DNA from: Schizochytrium sp. TIO01
Lineage: Eukaryota; Sar; Bigyra; Thraustochytrida; Thraustochytriidae
Length of the DNA: 64,000 bases
NCBI GenBank assembly: GCA_004764695.1
Contig: SMSO01000014.1
Coordinates: 1,563,148 to 1,627,147 of the forward strand
Direction of reading: 5' to 3'
How positions within the stretch are numbered: position 1 is the stretch's first letter; every line of letters starts with the position of its first letter. Of the stretch, positions 10,078 through 20,288 are shown piece after piece. The notes beneath the pieces are model-generated. The model was not told where the DNA came from. It was given only the letters and a program-made list of their open reading frames with translations, and made no database searches. Position numbers and translations under genes: made by a program.

Positions 10078-11148
10078 CTACTGATGAAATCCTTCGCTCA
10101 TACCCTCTTATTTCAGCAGAAGACCTCAGGCATAGTCTTCTCTCTAGATATGTAAAATATTGCCCCTATTGTAAGGTTAATCACAGAATGGTAGTACTCG
10201 GCAAGGAGGGAGACAGTTGGGGTTATTAATAATTTCATCTGCTGACACGCCGCCTGAGTGGTAGCTGCTTCTCCTTCCTCTCTCTGCATCACGCTAGGTA
10301 TCCGCCTCTTCTGGGAACGAGTGTAGAATACAGACCCAACCACGAGCTGAAGTACTCTTTATATTGTAGTGCACACCTTTTGTGCACAAACTGTTCTAAA
10401 CCACCCCCCATGTATCCGTTGAGTTTGGCACTGCGATGAAAAGGGGGAGGGGTTACTGCTAGTTCTTGACTCAACTCTCAATATTTGCGTTTTTTGTGAG
10501 AACTGGAAAACATGAAACCATATATGTTATGGTATGCAAGGTCGGGCATTCGTCTTGAACCAAATAGGTTTATTAAGGCGGGGGCAGGTGTATATGGGCT
10601 GATCCTGGGCCAGAGAAGTCATTGATCCTAGGTAATATTAGTACCAGCGAATCCTCTTGGGTCAATAGCTCTACCTATGCCATATTAGTTGCCGACTTGA
10701 GATATACTAGCTACACAAAAAAGGTGAACGTTAATAGGTGAGCTCCAAGGAGCTACGAGGAGAAAGGAGCTTGAGGCAAGCAGCAGCGAGAATTATAATA
10801 GTAGCCATAGGCGTCGTGGCCCTACAATTGCCTTCTATTCTTCGGTTCTGTGCATCAAACGGAGCAGGCCAAGCTAGGAAAGGTCGCAAAGAAGTGATAG
10901 GCCTTGCAGAGACTAGTCTTCACCAAGTCCTTCTCGGCCTTTGGGTGGACTTATAACAGCTGGCAACCTGAAATAGACTGGTTTGTATCAGGTATACAAC
11001 AAGTTTCAAGAAAGCATTGAACTTAGGTTCTGAAAATTGCAATATTTTAGGCTAAGTTTAGTGCGGCTTTGCATTGTTTGGCACCTCTAGCCCGCCAGTG
11101 CTAAGGACCAGTGTGCTGCGTTACACTAAAGAGGAATTATTTCCAGAA
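10078..11148. other. Divergent intergenic region
   Basis: About 1.07 kb separate two divergent genes and must hold both promoters and 5' leaders. I see no convincing gene or RNA. The segment 11062-11148 is open in frame with the downstream gene and may be coding if an upstream exon exists. Candidate acceptors are the AG dinucleotides ending at 11061 and 11089; a GTGAGC donor-like sequence lies at 10738. Confidence 0.5.
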
Positions 11149-14100
11149 ATGGCGGAGCAGCGCGTAAAACAGTGGGAACAAATGACTTCCGAAGAAAGAT
11201 TTAAAGAAAGAGCTCGTAGGAAACGAGAAAAGCTTTCTCGAAAACTCCAGGACAACTCCAATGACCATGTTAATGCTTACTATATGTCGAAGGCAGAGGA
11301 TGATAATTCAGATAATTCTTCTGAAGGCGAAGCTTCGGGCTCTGAGGAATCAGACGAGGAATCAGCAAGCTCCATGTACTCTAGGTCTCAATCTGAATCG
11401 GCTGCGAGCACAAGGCAACATTTGAAGCTAGAAAGCTCAGTTGCCTCAATCTCAAAAACAACTAGCACAGGCGCAACATCATATGATCAAAGCGATGGAG
11501 AAGCTAGCGCTGGGAAGTCTTTTATCAAGTCCATCGATAGTCCAAGAGAGAGATCTCAAAGTACATCTAGAAGTGCAACAGGTAGTGGGTCTGGCAGTGA
11601 GTCTGGGAGCGAGTCTGGCAGTGCGTCTGGGAGCGAGTCTGGCAGTGAGTCTGGGAGCGAGTCTGGGAGCGAGTCTGGGAGCGAGTCTGGCAGTGAGTCT
11701 GGCAGTGAGTCTGGCAGTGAGTCTGGCAGTGAGTCTGGCAGTGAGTCTGGCAGTGAGTCTGGCAATGGTTCTAGAAGCGGGTCGACCAGCAGGTCTGATA
11801 GCGAGTCTGGTAGCGAGCCAGATAGCAAATCCTTGCAAAGTAACTCTTTATATGATTTAAGCTCCAGTACTCCCCAGGTGAAGGGTAACATGGAAATAAT
11901 ACCTCAGCAGGATGACTCGCGTGCTCCTAAAGCCTTCAGGAATTATTTATGTGATGATCAGGGATCTTGTCTACTTTCTCCAGATACAGCCACAACAGAA
12001 GCTGAGAGCTATGTAGAACAGAGTATACAATCTCAAGGCGGTTCACTCTTAGCGCCTAAGTCACATTCTGGTACAGAATCAGAGACGGAGTCAGGGTCAG
12101 AGTCAGGGTCAGAGTCAGGGTCAGAGTCAGGGTCAGAGTCAGGGTCAGAGTCAGGGTCAGAGTCAGGGTCAGAGTCAGGGTCAGAGTCAGGGTCAGAGTC
12201 AGGGTCAAAGTCAGAATCAGGGTCCGAATCAGAGTCAGAATCAGAATCAGAGTCAGAATCAGAGTCAGAATCAGAGTCAGAATTAGAATCAGGATCAGAG
12301 TCAGGGTCAGAATCAGGATTAGGAAATGAATCTAAACCTGATTATCTCTCAGATAATTCTGACTCTGCTAAACTTCTCAAAGGTCATTCTGTACACATTG
12401 TAAACCCTATTTTACAAACTGGGAGCTCTTCTGACAAAGGCAAAACTTCTGGTTCTCATAGTCACGAATACCAAAATATAGAAGAATCTAGAGTTGAGGT
12501 AGATACTAATCACAATGAAATTCTGGTTGAAGATTTTGGGGCGGACGGCGAGCAACATGGATTTAGCCCTTTACATGATTCTCAGTCTCGGCGTGCAATA
12601 TCGTCTGAGCTCATTGATCCAAATGTTTCGACCCCAAAGTTTCTTCATACGCCGAGGCCAATGGTTGAGTCACCCGATGTCGTATCTCAGACATTTGAAA
12701 GCTCGCGCCTTCTACCACCACGGACTGAAACTGTCGCACAAGTTGAAATCCAGGATCCTGAAACTCCGCCAGCTTTACCTCCGAGATTCGCATTAATACA
12801 GAAAATTGATCGTTCAATGGCGCCCGAGTCACATGAAGGAAGAGGTATTTCAGAAAAAACAATTCCAAAATCAAGTCAAGCCCAACCGCAGCCAGTGACA
12901 TTGACTAAATTACCTTCCACAGACTCAAAGGCGGGGTCTAAGGTAACATCAGCTTTGCATCATGGCAAAAGAAATGATTCGCGTTCTAACTCAAGTTCTG
13001 GTCCTGATTCTAACTCAAGATTAGAGTTGGGTTCTACATCCGACTCCGAATCTGATTCTAGTCCTAACTCTGATTCAAACTCAAGTTCAGAATCTGGCTC
13101 CGAATCTGAGTCTGGTTCTGAGTCTGGTTCTGCTTCTGGTTCTGCTTCTGGCTCTGACTCTAGCTCTGAGTCTGGCTCTGAGTCTGAGTCTGACTCTGGG
13201 TCTGACTCTGGGTCTGACTCTGGGTCTGACTCTGGGTCTGACTCTGGGTCTGACTCTGGGTCTGTTTCTGAGTCCCCCTCTTCTAAGTCAGGTCGAGATA
13301 CTCCACTGAGCTCTCGTTCTAAATATAGGTCTACAATTGTCTCGAAATCTGACAATAAACCCAGCCGTTTGTTTTCACCAAGTGCAAAATCAAATTTAGA
13401 TTCAGAGATAGAATCTGATTCCGAAATGGGTCCTTCCGCGATTGAAAGCGCTGATACAAAGGAAATTCTATCTGTATGCACAGACTCTCCGAAAGCACAT
13501 ATACAACCAGAGAAGGAAGCTCTTTATCAGCATGCTAGGGAGCTTGGAATGGATCCAGACGTGGACACTGCTTTTCTTTTTATAGCTCGACAATCCATGT
13601 CTGCAAAGCTACCCGAAAATTGGGTCAGGGGTATAAGTGAAGAGGGTGATACTTACTATTACCGTACCGACACAGGAGAATCACAATGGACACACCCTCG
13701 TCAAAAAGAGTTTCAGGCTCTGTTTCAGAAGAAAAAAGCATTGCAAAATCTGTCACATCAGGCAGCAAAGGATAACAGAGCCCATGATGTTCGTATGAGT
13801 GATCAAATCTCTGCTAGCTCCATATTTATGTCTCCTGCCGATGCGCAGGCTCGTGTGAACGCGGCCAGTGTAGACAACCATTTCGAGGCAGGAGAAAAGG
13901 GAGTATTGCCACCGCTTCCGCCAAAGCCAGAACAACTACGATCTCCTCCTATGTCACCGGTAAGGAAAGACGTGAGTCCTGACATTGAGCGGCCTGCAAG
14001 TTTATACGCAAATAAAAAACCGCATTCTAGCCTTGCTCTACGTAGATCAACTAGTCGCCATGAGTCTTTTGGAAACATTCCAAACAAGTTTGCTCGCCAG

Positions 14101-16197
14101 TCATCAACTGGTCAGATAGATCTCACACGTCCTTCTTCTGTTAGCACGAGCAGTGTGGGTAGCATGAATACCAGCACTATCCCAGATAAAAGTGATCATG
14201 CCTCTGAGAGCAGAGTATCAGCGCAGGAAGCTATTGTATCTGAGCTACGAGAAAGGGAGAAACAATTGAAGTTAGACTTTAGCAATCATATATCCCAGCT
14301 AGAGTCTAAACTCGAGAACCTCACTAATGAGCGTGCGAGTTTGCTTGCTAAAGTGCATTTCCTGGAGCAGTCCAAAGAAAATATTGAAAATGCTCATGAT
14401 AAGCTCCAGAAGGACCGCGATGACCTTCAAGCAAGAGTTACTAGACTAAGCGATACATCTGCTCATGAGAAAGCTTTGACAGATGTTGTAGTGGCCCGCG
14501 ATGCTCTTGTTGTTGAAAATTCTACCTTGAAGCATGCACTGGAAAATTTGAAAGCAAGCCATGAAGAGAAAATAGCAAATTCCGTGGAAGCTGCGGCCCA
14601 CGCAAATGCTCAGGTGAGCAAAGTATTAAATCAACTTAATAATGCTCGGATGCAGCATGAGTCGGAACGCTTGAAGTGGCTTGCAGAGAAAGAAAACCTC
14701 GCAGAGCAAGTTAGAGAGCGGAAAATAGTTGAAGACAAAGTCAAAGAAAGTGAAACTATTCAAGCGAGTTTAGAGGAGAAGTTGGCGAATCTGCAAACCG
14801 AACTTCAACAGCTAGAATCTCATCGTGATGAGTTGATTGATGGCCGGAAAAAATTTGAGAAACTAGCTAATGCAAAATATCAGCAAGCTCTGGAAGATGA
14901 ACGCAAAGGACGCTTAGAAGCTATGGATGTCGCATTCGAAGAACGAATTCGTGGGCTTTTGAGCGAGAAGCAGGGTCTTGTTAATGAGTTACGTGAACAG
15001 TCAAGCAAATTCAAAGATCGTATAGGAAATTTGGAAAGTGACAATCAGCGTCTTCAAGCTGAAGTTCGTGATCAGGCACACGAGCTACGTACTTCTAACG
15101 GAAATGTTTTGACTTTACAGGGGCAGCTGGATAATACTAACAAAGCAATGAGCACGGTAGAGGAGGAGCTGCGAAAGGCAAAGTCTACCCAACAAAACCT
15201 TGAGGATTTTGCAAAGGAAAACGTCGCCCGGAGTGATGTTCTTGCAAAGAACCTAGCTACAACTTCTGCTCGCGAGCAGCAGCTAGAGGCTAGAGTATTA
15301 GCCTTGCAAGACGAGAACCAAAGAATGCAGGCACAAATGCACCAGCTCAAGCAGCAAAAGCAACATGAGCATCATCAACAACAGCAAATTCAAACGCAGG
15401 GAAATTACTCTGACTGTGATACAGAACAATCCTTTACGTACAATCCGTCCGAAGAATGTAAATCAAGTCCTAGGGTCACCTATAAGACACAGTTTAAGCA
15501 GCATCCAATTGTGAAGACCCCGATGGAGCTCCCGCGGGGTGAAGAAAACTGGTCTGAAACTCTAGAGCGGATGCAAAATCAGCATGAAAAAGAGTTGCAG
15601 GATGCTGTCACCGCCACTGCACACAAAACAAGTGATATGTGGCGTCGTAAAACACAGGAGCAAGTAGCAGATCATCGCGAACAAATGAATAAAATGCAAC
15701 ACATACTAGAGTTAGAACGAGAGCGACACCAAAGCGCAATTCGAGAGTACGAGCTTAAGCTATGCTTTGTTAAACAGCAGGCTAGAAGTGAATGTGCCTC
15801 GGCCGCTGCAGACGCAGAACGACTTTCGGTCTTTAATGAGAGGCTGTGGGCACAGCAGCAGCTGCAGCAAGAGCAGCAAAATACATCAAACCATATGCAT
15901 CGAAGGCAATCAACCATCGACATGGGATATATGAGACCATTAACTCCAATGTCAAATTGTTATTTAGATGCGCCAGTAGCCTCTCCAAGTAATGGCACGT
16001 GCTCCTCTACCCAGCTTGGAATTCACATAGCGTCGCTTCGTGAACAATGTCGCTCTGTACGTTCAGTACGAGCAAGACCTCTAGCCATGCAAGAAGATTT
16101 GGAAAACATTTTTCATGCTGAAGAGAACATCAGTCGTATCTCTGGAACCTCAGGTGCTGAGACAAGTTTCAAGTCATATTCCCAATTAAATTTGTAA
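11149..16197 (+). CDS. Acidic Ser-Glu-repeat, WW-domain and coiled-coil protein
   Basis: From ATG 11149 the protein has 1,682 residues; the frame is open 87 nt further upstream without an ATG. Order of parts: a charged N-terminal helix (about 1-45); a Ser/Glu/Asp-rich disordered region with three GSES/GSDS-type repeat arrays; a single WW domain (about 820-850, core [15 protein letters not shown] ... SQWTHP, both Trp present) that would bind Pro-rich or pSer/pThr-Pro ligands; a Pro-rich patch ([10 protein letters not shown]); a long coiled coil (about 1020-1400); and a Gln-rich tail. The SES/SDS context is typical of casein-kinase-2 substrates, so heavy phosphorylation is likely. An eIF4E-binding-like motif lies in the open stretch before the ATG, so the true N-terminus may be longer. 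The function is unknown; a scaffold is the simplest inference. Confidence 0.8.
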   Translation: MAEQRVKQWEQMTSEERFKERARRKREKLSRKLQDNSNDHVNAYYMSKAEDDNSDNSSEGEASGSEESDEESASSMYSRSQSESAASTRQHLKLESSVASISKTTSTGATSYDQSDGEASAGKSFIKSIDSPRERSQSTSRSATGSGSGSESGSESGSASGSESGSESGSESGSESGSESGSESGSESGSESGSESGSESGSESGNGSRSGSTSRSDSESGSEPDSKSLQSNSLYDLSSSTPQVKGNMEIIPQQDDSRAPKAFRNYLCDDQGSCLLSPDTATTEAESYVEQSIQSQGGSLLAPKSHSGTESETESGSESGSESGSESGSESGSESGSESGSESGSESGSESGSKSESGSESESESESESESESESESELESGSESGSESGLGNESKPDYLSDNSDSAKLLKGHSVHIVNPILQTGSSSDKGKTSGSHSHEYQNIEESRVEVDTNHNEILVEDFGADGEQHGFSPLHDSQSRRAISSELIDPNVSTPKFLHTPRPMVESPDVVSQTFESSRLLPPRTETVAQVEIQDPETPPALPPRFALIQKIDRSMAPESHEGRGISEKTIPKSSQAQPQPVTLTKLPSTDSKAGSKVTSALHHGKRNDSRSNSSSGPDSNSRLELGSTSDSESDSSPNSDSNSSSESGSESESGSESGSASGSASGSDSSSESGSESESDSGSDSGSDSGSDSGSDSGSDSGSVSESPSSKSGRDTPLSSRSKYRSTIVSKSDNKPSRLFSPSAKSNLDSEIESDSEMGPSAIESADTKEILSVCTDSPKAHIQPEKEALYQHARELGMDPDVDTAFLFIARQSMSAKLPENWVRGISEEGDTYYYRTDTGESQWTHPRQKEFQALFQKKKALQNLSHQAAKDNRAHDVRMSDQISASSIFMSPADAQARVNAASVDNHFEAGEKGVLPPLPPKPEQLRSPPMSPVRKDVSPDIERPASLYANKKPHSSLALRRSTSRHESFGNIPNKFARQSSTGQIDLTRPSSVSTSSVGSMNTSTIPDKSDHASESRVSAQEAIVSELREREKQLKLDFSNHISQLESKLENLTNERASLLAKVHFLEQSKENIENAHDKLQKDRDDLQARVTRLSDTSAHEKALTDVVVARDALVVENSTLKHALENLKASHEEKIANSVEAAAHANAQVSKVLNQLNNARMQHESERLKWLAEKENLAEQVRERKIVEDKVKESETIQASLEEKLANLQTELQQLESHRDELIDGRKKFEKLANAKYQQALEDERKGRLEAMDVAFEERIRGLLSEKQGLVNELREQSSKFKDRIGNLESDNQRLQAEVRDQAHELRTSNGNVLTLQGQLDNTNKAMSTVEEELRKAKSTQQNLEDFAKENVARSDVLAKNLATTSAREQQLEARVLALQDENQRMQAQMHQLKQQKQHEHHQQQQIQTQGNYSDCDTEQSFTYNPSEECKSSPRVTYKTQFKQHPIVKTPMELPRGEENWSETLERMQNQHEKELQDAVTATAHKTSDMWRRKTQEQVADHREQMNKMQHILELERERHQSAIREYELKLCFVKQQARSECASAAADAERLSVFNERLWAQQQLQQEQQNTSNHMHRRQSTIDMGYMRPLTPMSNCYLDAPVASPSNGTCSSTQLGIHIASLREQCRSVRSVRARPLAMQEDLENIFHAEENISRISGTSGAETSFKSYSQLNL
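11581..11763 (+). repeat. Coding 12-bp array 1 (GGCAGTGAGTCT / GGGAGCGAGTCT)
   Basis: About 15 tandem 12-bp units alternate between two closely related unit types and encode GSES repeats. Ser is written AGT/AGC plus TCT, unlike the other two arrays in the same gene. Confidence 0.9.
12085..12326 (+). repeat. Coding 12-bp array 2 (GGGTCAGAGTCA)
   Basis: A near-perfect run of GGGTCAGAGTCA units encodes GSES repeats. It then passes into a SESE run based on TCAGAATCAGAG. Serine is written TCA almost exclusively. Confidence 0.9.
13003..13275 (+). repeat. Coding 12-bp array 3 (TCTGACTCTGGG)
   Basis: Degenerate GSES/GSAS units lead into about six near-identical TCTGACTCTGGG units that encode SDSG. 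Serine is written mainly TCT, so this array expanded separately from arrays 1 and 2. Confidence 0.9.
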
Positions 16198-16540
16198 GTT
16201 TTACATAGACATTTAAAAAACAGATATTGCTTTTCGTGAATTTTCTGTTTCAAGTGGCGTAAAATGAAGAAAATTTAGACAAGGTTTAAAAAAAAGTTTA
16301 AAAATAGGTCTAGGAATGATAAATGCCGAGGATTCTGCTGAGACGATTCGCTAGTGTTTAGAATCAAACAAAAATACTGTACACGGGACTAGTATTTAAG
16401 ACAAGTAATTCTATTCCTTTTAAGAGTCTCGCGGTACTTTCTTTGAAAGAAAAAAAGAGGAAAAGAAATGATGAAAAAGAGGACTTGAAGAGATAAGAGT
16501 CGCCTCGCCGTTCGTATGGCAAACTGGTTAATTACAAATT
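16198..16540. other. Convergent intergenic region
   Basis: 343 bp lie between two convergent stops. The region is A-rich, with a purine-rich stretch at about 16440-16495. No gene or clear hairpin is seen. Confidence 0.5.
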
Positions 16541-18211
16541 CTAGACCCGTCCTCGTTTATCAAAATGACCAGGCAAGTATAAATCGTCTGGTTTCCGTTT
16601 TCCAAGCAAATTTGGATCTCCATCAGCCAAAGAAAGCATATTAATTTCATTCGAAATAAGCCCTCCATCGACATGGCCATAGAAATTCACATCATGCATA
16701 TTTTGGCGATATGGGTGCTGTGGTTGCACTGGCTGCTGCTGGAAATGATGGCGTTGAGGTGATAGATTGTCGTTCATGGGAGGTGCTATGGGCGCTGAAA
16801 AATTTCCAGGATGGTTTGTTACAAAATGATCATCATAAAATTCTTGTCTTGCAGATGGAATGACCATCATAGGCGACATCCCATCCGCTGGGGGCCGGGA
16901 TTGGTCACCTAAGGGATAATAATGTGCATCATTTCGTGGTTGGGCAATATCCTCCGCAAAGGTGATATGTCTATCACTTGAAACTCGTGAGGTTAAGGTA
17001 GTCCCATTGAGCGCACTAGGTTTGACGAATCGAGCTGAATGTGCTTCATTTGGATGAACATTTGACCCAGTGTGAGAGTTTTTGCTTGTTGGTAGTGAAT
17101 AACCATCCGCGTGCATTCGGGTGTTACCCGTACCGATCATCTCGTCTTCATCGTCGATGTCATTGTCGTCCTCTTCATCATCGTCTTCGTCATCATCTTC
17201 TTCCTTCTCGTCGAACTCGTGAGAGGCGCCGTGAGGATCTCCACCATTGGTAGAGCTAGAAGCTGCGTTACGTTTATTCGAAGTCCGCTGCCGCCGTTTT
17301 TCTCGTTGTCTATCTTTGCGCTCGTCTTCTATGCGCTTTGCTACGTAAGCTGGTTTTGGAAGAGAGCGCCGCTTCTTCTTCATCCGCCATACATGTGGGG
17401 GGAGCTTGCTGCAGAGCTCACATGTTCGTGTCTTTTCAAATCGACAATCTTGAAGATGAAACATGAGAGCACGAGAAGACCTACAACTTCCCATTTCATT
17501 TCTGAAATGGCAAGGGTCATCTAAACACGACATGACATGGTCATAGAGGGCTGCAATGCTATCATCACCCATATTCTTTCCATGCTTTAGAAGAAAAGCA
17601 GTGAATAGCTGGACAAGCTTTTTCGCTTTGGCTGCTTCTTTTCGCTTGCGACTGGACATTTTCTCCTCAAAAGGTACAACACGGCGCTTCAAATTATCAA
17701 AAAAGTTGCAAAATCTGCAACTCTCGAGGCATACACCAACCACCCCTTCACTTCGCATTTTTCGCAAGTGTTCTACAAAGGGTTGAAGCTCCTTGCAGAG
17801 ACTGACCTCACATGTGGGCGCTTTTTTGCACTCTACGCAGTGATTCCAGGCCTTTAAAGTAGCCTCGCAAATCTCAATATTCCCCTTTTGCATTTTGCTG
17901 ATAGCTTCGCTCTCGGATTCATCGGCTTCGTATTCTGAGGCTTCCTCTCGGTCGTGGCCAGAATTCAACACCACGCCGGCACGAGAAGGTCCTCCTTGGC
18001 CAAGGGTTGTCATGGCAGAGTCGAGGGCTTCCTGCAGCTTTTCTGGCCCCACAAGTTTCTGCAAGTCTTGCACAACTCTTCGCTGATTCACTGGCCGCGG
18101 ATCAGCGCTGTATGAGACGTATAGCTTGTCAATATCCCCGTGTTTTCCCTTTGACACAACGGTCTTTAAATATTGTATTAGCTTGTACGCATCAACGCCC
18201 TCCATTTGCAT
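16541..18211 (-). CDS. TAZ-type zinc-finger protein
   Basis: The frame is 556 residues. ATG 18211 is the first Met after an in-frame TAG (18227-18229). There are two Cys clusters: C115/C125/C128/C134/C139/C161/C165/C168, and a second at 224-268 with the pattern H-x3-C-x4-C-x8-C-x2-SR-x2-M-x-H-x3-C-x7-C-x2-C. The second cluster closely follows the TAZ finger of CBP/p300-type co-activators. A basic segment follows (about 278-312), then a long acidic run (about 335-360), then a Gln/Pro/His-rich tail ending near a KRGRV motif. No histone acetyltransferase, bromodomain or BTB domain is present, so this is a stand-alone TAZ protein. A nuclear transcriptional adaptor is inferred. The N-terminal 70 residues form a helical region I do not recognise. 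Confidence 0.75.
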   Translation of the reverse strand: MQMEGVDAYKLIQYLKTVVSKGKHGDIDKLYVSYSADPRPVNQRRVVQDLQKLVGPEKLQEALDSAMTTLGQGGPSRAGVVLNSGHDREEASEYEADESESEAISKMQKGNIEICEATLKAWNHCVECKKAPTCEVSLCKELQPFVEHLRKMRSEGVVGVCLESCRFCNFFDNLKRRVVPFEEKMSSRKRKEAAKAKKLVQLFTAFLLKHGKNMGDDSIAALYDHVMSCLDDPCHFRNEMGSCRSSRALMFHLQDCRFEKTRTCELCSKLPPHVWRMKKKRRSLPKPAYVAKRIEDERKDRQREKRRQRTSNKRNAASSSTNGGDPHGASHEFDEKEEDDDEDDDEEDDNDIDDEDEMIGTGNTRMHADGYSLPTSKNSHTGSNVHPNEAHSARFVKPSALNGTTLTSRVSSDRHITFAEDIAQPRNDAHYYPLGDQSRPPADGMSPMMVIPSARQEFYDDHFVTNHPGNFSAPIAPPMNDNLSPQRHHFQQQPVQPQHPYRQNMHDVNFYGHVDGGLISNEINMLSLADGDPNLLGKRKPDDLYLPGHFDKRGRV

Positions 18212-20288
18212 TTGGTATTCTGTCCACTACCTTTTCTGGTTACTATGATCCTTCTGTGCCTTTTAATAACAAAATACTCAGTCAAGCTGTTAAACCGTCT
18301 CTAATATTGACGCTTGAACAAGGCTTTACGGTTGACAGCAAAAAAACGTGCACAATTTGATCAAAGCAAAAAAGGAATTAAAGCAAAATTGTCGCGCTCT
18401 AAACTTTTTTGGTTCGTGTCAAAGATCACAATAAAATGAAAAGTCTCTTGGACGTCAGAGTTGCGACAACAACAACAACGATACGGAGGAAAACAAAGCC
18501 GTGGGTGTACGCAAAAGAGAGCAGTTCTTTTTGGAGGGGCTTGCGCAATCTCACAAGTCTTTCTGTACGTCTTCGATGCTCGCAGGCGTGAGAAGCACCC
18601 CTCCCTCCAGGTTGATTTGTTGTGCTTGCTCACGAAGAGGCAGCGAAATGACGTGCCCAAGTTTCAAGCAGCAGTCAACTGCACGCACTGGGTTTGAACT
18701 TTAAAACGATGGAGCGCTTGTCGCCCTAGAAGGGAGCGGCTCTTGTCTCGGGCGGTCTGCGCCAGGGACTCTGTCCGCGCCCCCTTCGGGTATACCCGCC
18801 TTGCCGCCAGCCGGGCTCTAGCCCGCTCCTCGAGGACCCTTTCGCGGCGCTGCGCTTGCAAATCGACGACGAGAATGTGTCAATTTGAATTTGATTTCTC
18901 CTCTTCTTCAAAGCAATTCTTTCACCTTTTGTTATTTATTAATTATTATCGATAATCTTAAAAAACAAAAAACTTTATTCTCTTTCCAACTCTTTACCGC
19001 TCCTTACTATCCTCTTAGTCATTCAATTAACTCTGCGTATGAATTTATCCTTTTGTTCAAAGTGAGTGTACGTAGTCTCATCTTCTATAGCTATTACTAG
19101 TCCTGCAAAGTCACTTTCCTAGCTAGCACGACATACGACATGAAAGGAGCACTTTTGCCCACCTCAGTTCTGGTCCTCCCCTCACTACTCCACTGCCTCT
19201 ACCGAGTGCCCTCTGATGCCCTCTGACGGGGTTGAGAACCGACAGGGGATTGAAAGCCTTCTGAAGGGACTGTGTGTCTGTCTGTCGTCTGTCTGTCTTC
19301 ACTTCCCCACCTTCTTTCACATGTTTTTCTATGTCTCTCTCTGTCTGTCTTTCTGTCGGAACTCCCTTCAGCTCCGCCACGCCCTCTCACGAGTTATGTG
19401 AGGAGGATACCTCAAAAGATTTGATCCCCATTGATTGAAAAGTGTGACTAATGATGAGATATACCAATTCTACGCAGTGGGAAGAGAGGAGGGTTAGGGC
19501 CATGTGGGGAAGTTGGGGGGAAGTGTGCATGTGCGGGCTCGAAGGGCCACTATTGAGAGTTCTAGTACTGCCAATTAGCCGCTGAGGTGAGTGAAAGACA
19601 CACCAGAGCGAATGCGTTGGATTTCCTCCAACGAATTCGAGTGAAAGACAGATGGGTGTCCAAGGATGTCATTCATTCGACAGCACATGCAAGAATGTGA
19701 CTCTCGCAGGCTAATTTGCAAGGCTATAGAGGCTGCATCTTCGCATCACCAGAGCAGCGAGGTCTTTGCTTGCGTGGAGAGCCAGACGAAGAAGCGGACC
19801 CTTTAGACAGAAGAAAATGCGTCCTGGAAGAGCGAGCAAAACAGTGTCTTAGCCGTCCCTGATAGAGCTGGATGGTTCCCTTGGCACAAGAGTGTGATCA
19901 CAAGACGGAGTGTAGTGACTGGGATGCGACGTGAGGAAATCGTGGACGAAGTATGTTAAAGAGGCTCAGAAGCAAGTGGGGGGATGGAAGAATAGACCAA
20001 TGTGGTTTCCAAGGAGGATTTAACTCAATCGAAGGGGTAAATAATTTTTGCATCATAAATTAAAGTTTGTTTGCCCGTGAGGTGTCCATCGGGTCGGTCA
20101 TTCTCCCAGGCTGACCCTCCGTGAAAGCCGCGGCAAATTTGCGAATTTTAATTTGGTGCTATTGTGCTGTTGTATTAAAAAAATAACAAGTAAAAAATAT
20201 GAATTAGAAAATGGCACCAAAAGAATATATGCAAGAGAGGTACCGCCGGGTGCTTTCAATCTCAATGTAACCTTTGAAAATAGCAGAC
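18212..20288. other. Intergenic region upstream of the TAZ gene
   Basis: 2.08 kb lie between two tandem minus-strand genes, with no convincing gene. There is a GC-richer patch at about 18700-18860 and imperfect CTGT/TGTC repeats at about 19267-19352. A tRNA-type B box was looked for and not found. Confidence 0.5.

Noticed and set aside
10738-10956. 72-codon + strand frame
   Set aside because: It starts at GTG and shows no motif. The GTG is more interesting as a possible splice donor (GTGAGC), which I could not confirm.
11479-13481. Long antisense frames opposite the SE-rich repeats, encoding DSLP-, ARLT- and DPES-type repeats
   Set aside because: A 12-bp repeat without stops stays open in several frames on both strands; the peptides are by-products of the array.
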